Part shown: positions 57,893-58,915 of the stretch, one piece after another
Position numbering within the stretch: the first letter of the stretch is position 1
Layout of the letters: every line of letters begins with the position of its first letter
Assembly (NCBI GenBank): GCA_902802795.1
Contig: CADCNI010000008.1
Location: 1 to 58,915 of the forward strand
Reading direction: 5' to 3'
DNA: 58,915 nt
Source of the DNA: an uncultured Ruminococcus sp.
GTDB lineage: Bacteria; Bacillota; Clostridia; Oscillospirales; Acutalibacteraceae
Position numbers and translations under genes: made by a program
The notes under the pieces: generated by a model
What the model saw: the letters and a program-made list of their open reading frames with translations, nothing else
Databases searched by the model: none
What the model was told of the DNA's origin: nothing

Positions 57893-58031
57893 TTAGTTTT
57901 TAAAGCCTCTAATGATGTAATTCCAGCCTTTGTTAGGGGTAAGAAAATCTATGTCAATTTTGTCTAAATCCTTATCGTCAACTTTCAAACCGATTTGATA
58001 TGTATTGTTGTCAACTGAATATTTCGCGGTC
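57893..58031 (-). pseudogene. C-terminal gene fragment cut by the IS element
   Basis: Leftward frame TAKYSVDNNTYQIGLKVDD, continuing through DIDFLTPNKGWNYIIRGFKN to a stop at 57893. It has no start and abuts the repeat-rich end of the insertion sequence at 58032, so it is the 3' end of a gene that the element interrupted or replaced. Confidence 0.45.
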
Positions 58032-58202
58032 TGGAACGCACCAATTCGCAACAAGGAAAACGGCAATTCGAAACAAGGAACGTACCAATTCGAAACGAAG
58101 AACGCACCGATCCGCGCAAGGAACGCACTTGCCACGATGTGACAAGCTGTTCTTAGATTCGGAACCGGAGGCAAAAGGTAGCCACCGACTTTAGGAGGCT
58201 TG

Positions 58203-58324
58203 CCCTTGACGGGTTCTGAAAGAAATGCTACAATAGCCGGCCGACGGTGAATCAACTTAGCTGTTCTTGAGTTCGTCACCGTCGGCGCAGACCACTCAGC
58301 ATTTCTTTCAGGTTCTGTCAAGGG
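58203..58324. repeat. Large two-step inverted repeat inside the IS end
   Basis: Arms 58203-58229 and 58298-58324 (27 bases, a few mismatches) enclose a second perfect pair, CCGACGGTGA (58241-58250) and TCACCGTCGG (58276-58285). The left arm also forms a rightward promoter-like pair, TTGACG (58206-58211) and TACAAT (58229-58234), with a 17-base spacer. Confidence 0.75.
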
Positions 58325-58398
58325 TGGCGGTCGTCTTGCAGGAAACCCCGATGTTCCTTTTCAGCCTTGCAGCGATTCCACATAGAAGGGTGTAATAC

Positions 58399-58596
58399 TC
58401 ACATTTCAGGATAATCGATATTGTTTTCTTTGAGGATGGATTTGAGTTTTTCAATGTACTCATACAGCTTCTGAATCTCAATCCAGTTGCCGTGGCACAG
58501 GACATCAGCCTCTTCCAATTCATGACGAGTAAGCTCGTAATCATCCCATTTCAGGCATTTGTGACCCTTGCTGAAGGCACAGTAATCTTCCATCAT
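58399..58596 (-). CDS. Small protein co-encoded with istB
   Basis: A 65-residue acidic, helical protein (MMEDYCAFSKGHKCLKWDDY, then RHELEEADVLCHGNWIEIQK and a Lys/Glu-rich end). Its ATG overlaps the istB stop, so it is translated by coupling. Such small passenger frames occur after istB in some gut IS21 elements; function unknown. Confidence 0.65.
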   Translation of the reverse strand: MMEDYCAFSKGHKCLKWDDYELTRHELEEADVLCHGNWIEIQKLYEYIEKLKSILKENNIDYPEM

Positions 58597-58915
58597 GACT
58601 CTGCCTCCTTCGCTTGCAATTCCCGCATATTGATGTCACCGGAGTACACCCAAGCAGCGGTATGTACAATTCTGTCCATGATCGCGTCAGCATGGATACC
58701 GCCGCCAAGACGGCTGTGCCAATCCTCGCGCTTGTACTGTGTACAGAAAATTGTGGAAGTGCAGTCATAACGGCGCTCAATCAGTTCAAAGATGAAGTGC
58801 TGTTCGATCTCCGTCATGTCATTCAGCAGCCATTCGTCAAGAATCAGCAATCGGTATCCGCTGAACTTTTTCAGGATTTTGGTTCTGCCGTGTATATCCA
58901 GCGATGCCTCGCCAA
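58593..58915 (-). CDS. istB: IstB-like ATP-binding protein (IS21 helper), partial
   Basis: The C-terminal 107 residues of the IS21 transposition helper; the 5' end lies outside the window. Seen are GYRLLILDEWLLNDMTEIE (Walker B with DEW), FELIERRYDCTSTIFCTQYKREDWHSRLGG and HADAIMDRIVHTAAWVYS, the conserved sensor region of IstB. IstB is an AAA+ ATPase that assists the IstA transposase in target choice. Confidence 0.95.
   Translation of the reverse strand, partial: GEASLDIHGRTKILKKFSGYRLLILDEWLLNDMTEIEQHFIFELIERRYDCTSTIFCTQYKREDWHSRLGGGIHADAIMDRIVHTAAWVYSGDINMRELQAKEAES

Larger units (their letters stand above)
58032..58915 (-). mobile_element. IS21-family insertion sequence (partial, runs off the window)
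   Basis: The presumed end begins TGGAACGCACC at 58032. Several direct repeats of AACGCACCAATTCG/AACGTACCAATTCG type lie at 58034-58125, as expected for IS21 termini. Inside are a large inverted repeat, a small accessory gene and istB. The istA gene should lie beyond 58915. Confidence 0.8.

Noticed and set aside
58034-58125. CRISPR-like array
   Set aside because: The repeats are short, irregular and lack unique spacers; they are terminal repeats of an IS21-type element.

Overview
This looks like a chromosomal segment of an anaerobic Firmicute, most likely a gut-type Clostridia (Oscillospirales/Ruminococcaceae-like). The evidence is the block tgt - yajC - TIGR04086 membrane protein - SCIFF precursor - SCIFF maturase, the lysine-riboswitch asd-dapA-dapB set, a PadR/DUF2812 operon, the Pnkp/Hen1 RNA-repair pair and near-consensus sigma-A promoters with 16-17 bp spacers. 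The species cannot be named from sequence alone.

Layout. 0.2-2.3 kb: a small operon (coiled-coil protein, a broken gene, a membrane protein) divergent from an Xre-type regulator, with a perfect 9-2-9 palindrome in the promoter spacer. 2.3-9.5 kb: Cu/Zn superoxide dismutase-like protein, TrmL, a CapA/BIG2 surface protein, a DUF975 membrane protein with a long Pro-Ala-Glu-Glu tail, and a PadR-controlled operon. 9.7-15.9 kb: rpsB-tsf, a DUF5685/J-protein pair, a membrane protein, a polysaccharide deacetylase and an SDR reductase. 15.9-22.7 kb: GNAT, SCIFF maturase and precursor, YajC, Tgt, a RelB/YafQ toxin-antitoxin pair and QueA (Tgt and QueA both serve tRNA queuosine). 22.8-27.6 kb: lysine biosynthesis (asd, dapA, dapB) with small accessory genes, one of them with an in-frame stop. 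28.0-32.0 kb: hen1-pnkp RNA repair. 32.3-34.5 kb: rqcP-degV and small membrane proteins.

34.7-57.6 kb is a visibly more AT-rich surface-polysaccharide locus, probably acquired in modules. It has two flippases, a Wzy-like polymerase, two GT4 and three GT2 glycosyltransferases plus one unclassified transferase, sugar-nucleotide genes (UDP-glucuronate epimerase-like, FdtA-like ketoisomerase, FdtB-like aminotransferase, left-handed beta-helix acyltransferase), a membrane acyltransferase, a radical SAM/SPASM protein and an unusual cassette of two ATP-grasp ligases alternating with two DegT-fold proteins. Three nearly identical 51-bp promoters, each with a palindrome just after the -10, open the three modules (34.74, 42.38 and 44.33 kb). 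The window ends in the distal part of an IS21-family element (partial istB).

Two families of short repeats cross the window. One is a MITE-like element with TATAGCAATCC-type inverted ends, at 1.1, 34.5 and 54.0 kb with a possible relic at 38.5 kb; copies break one gene and supply the 3' end of another. The other is a set of AT-rich/hairpin units placed just after stop codons in the lysine/RNA-repair region. The strongest candidates for something undescribed are the ATP-grasp/DegT cassette, the shared promoter-operator family and the MITE family.
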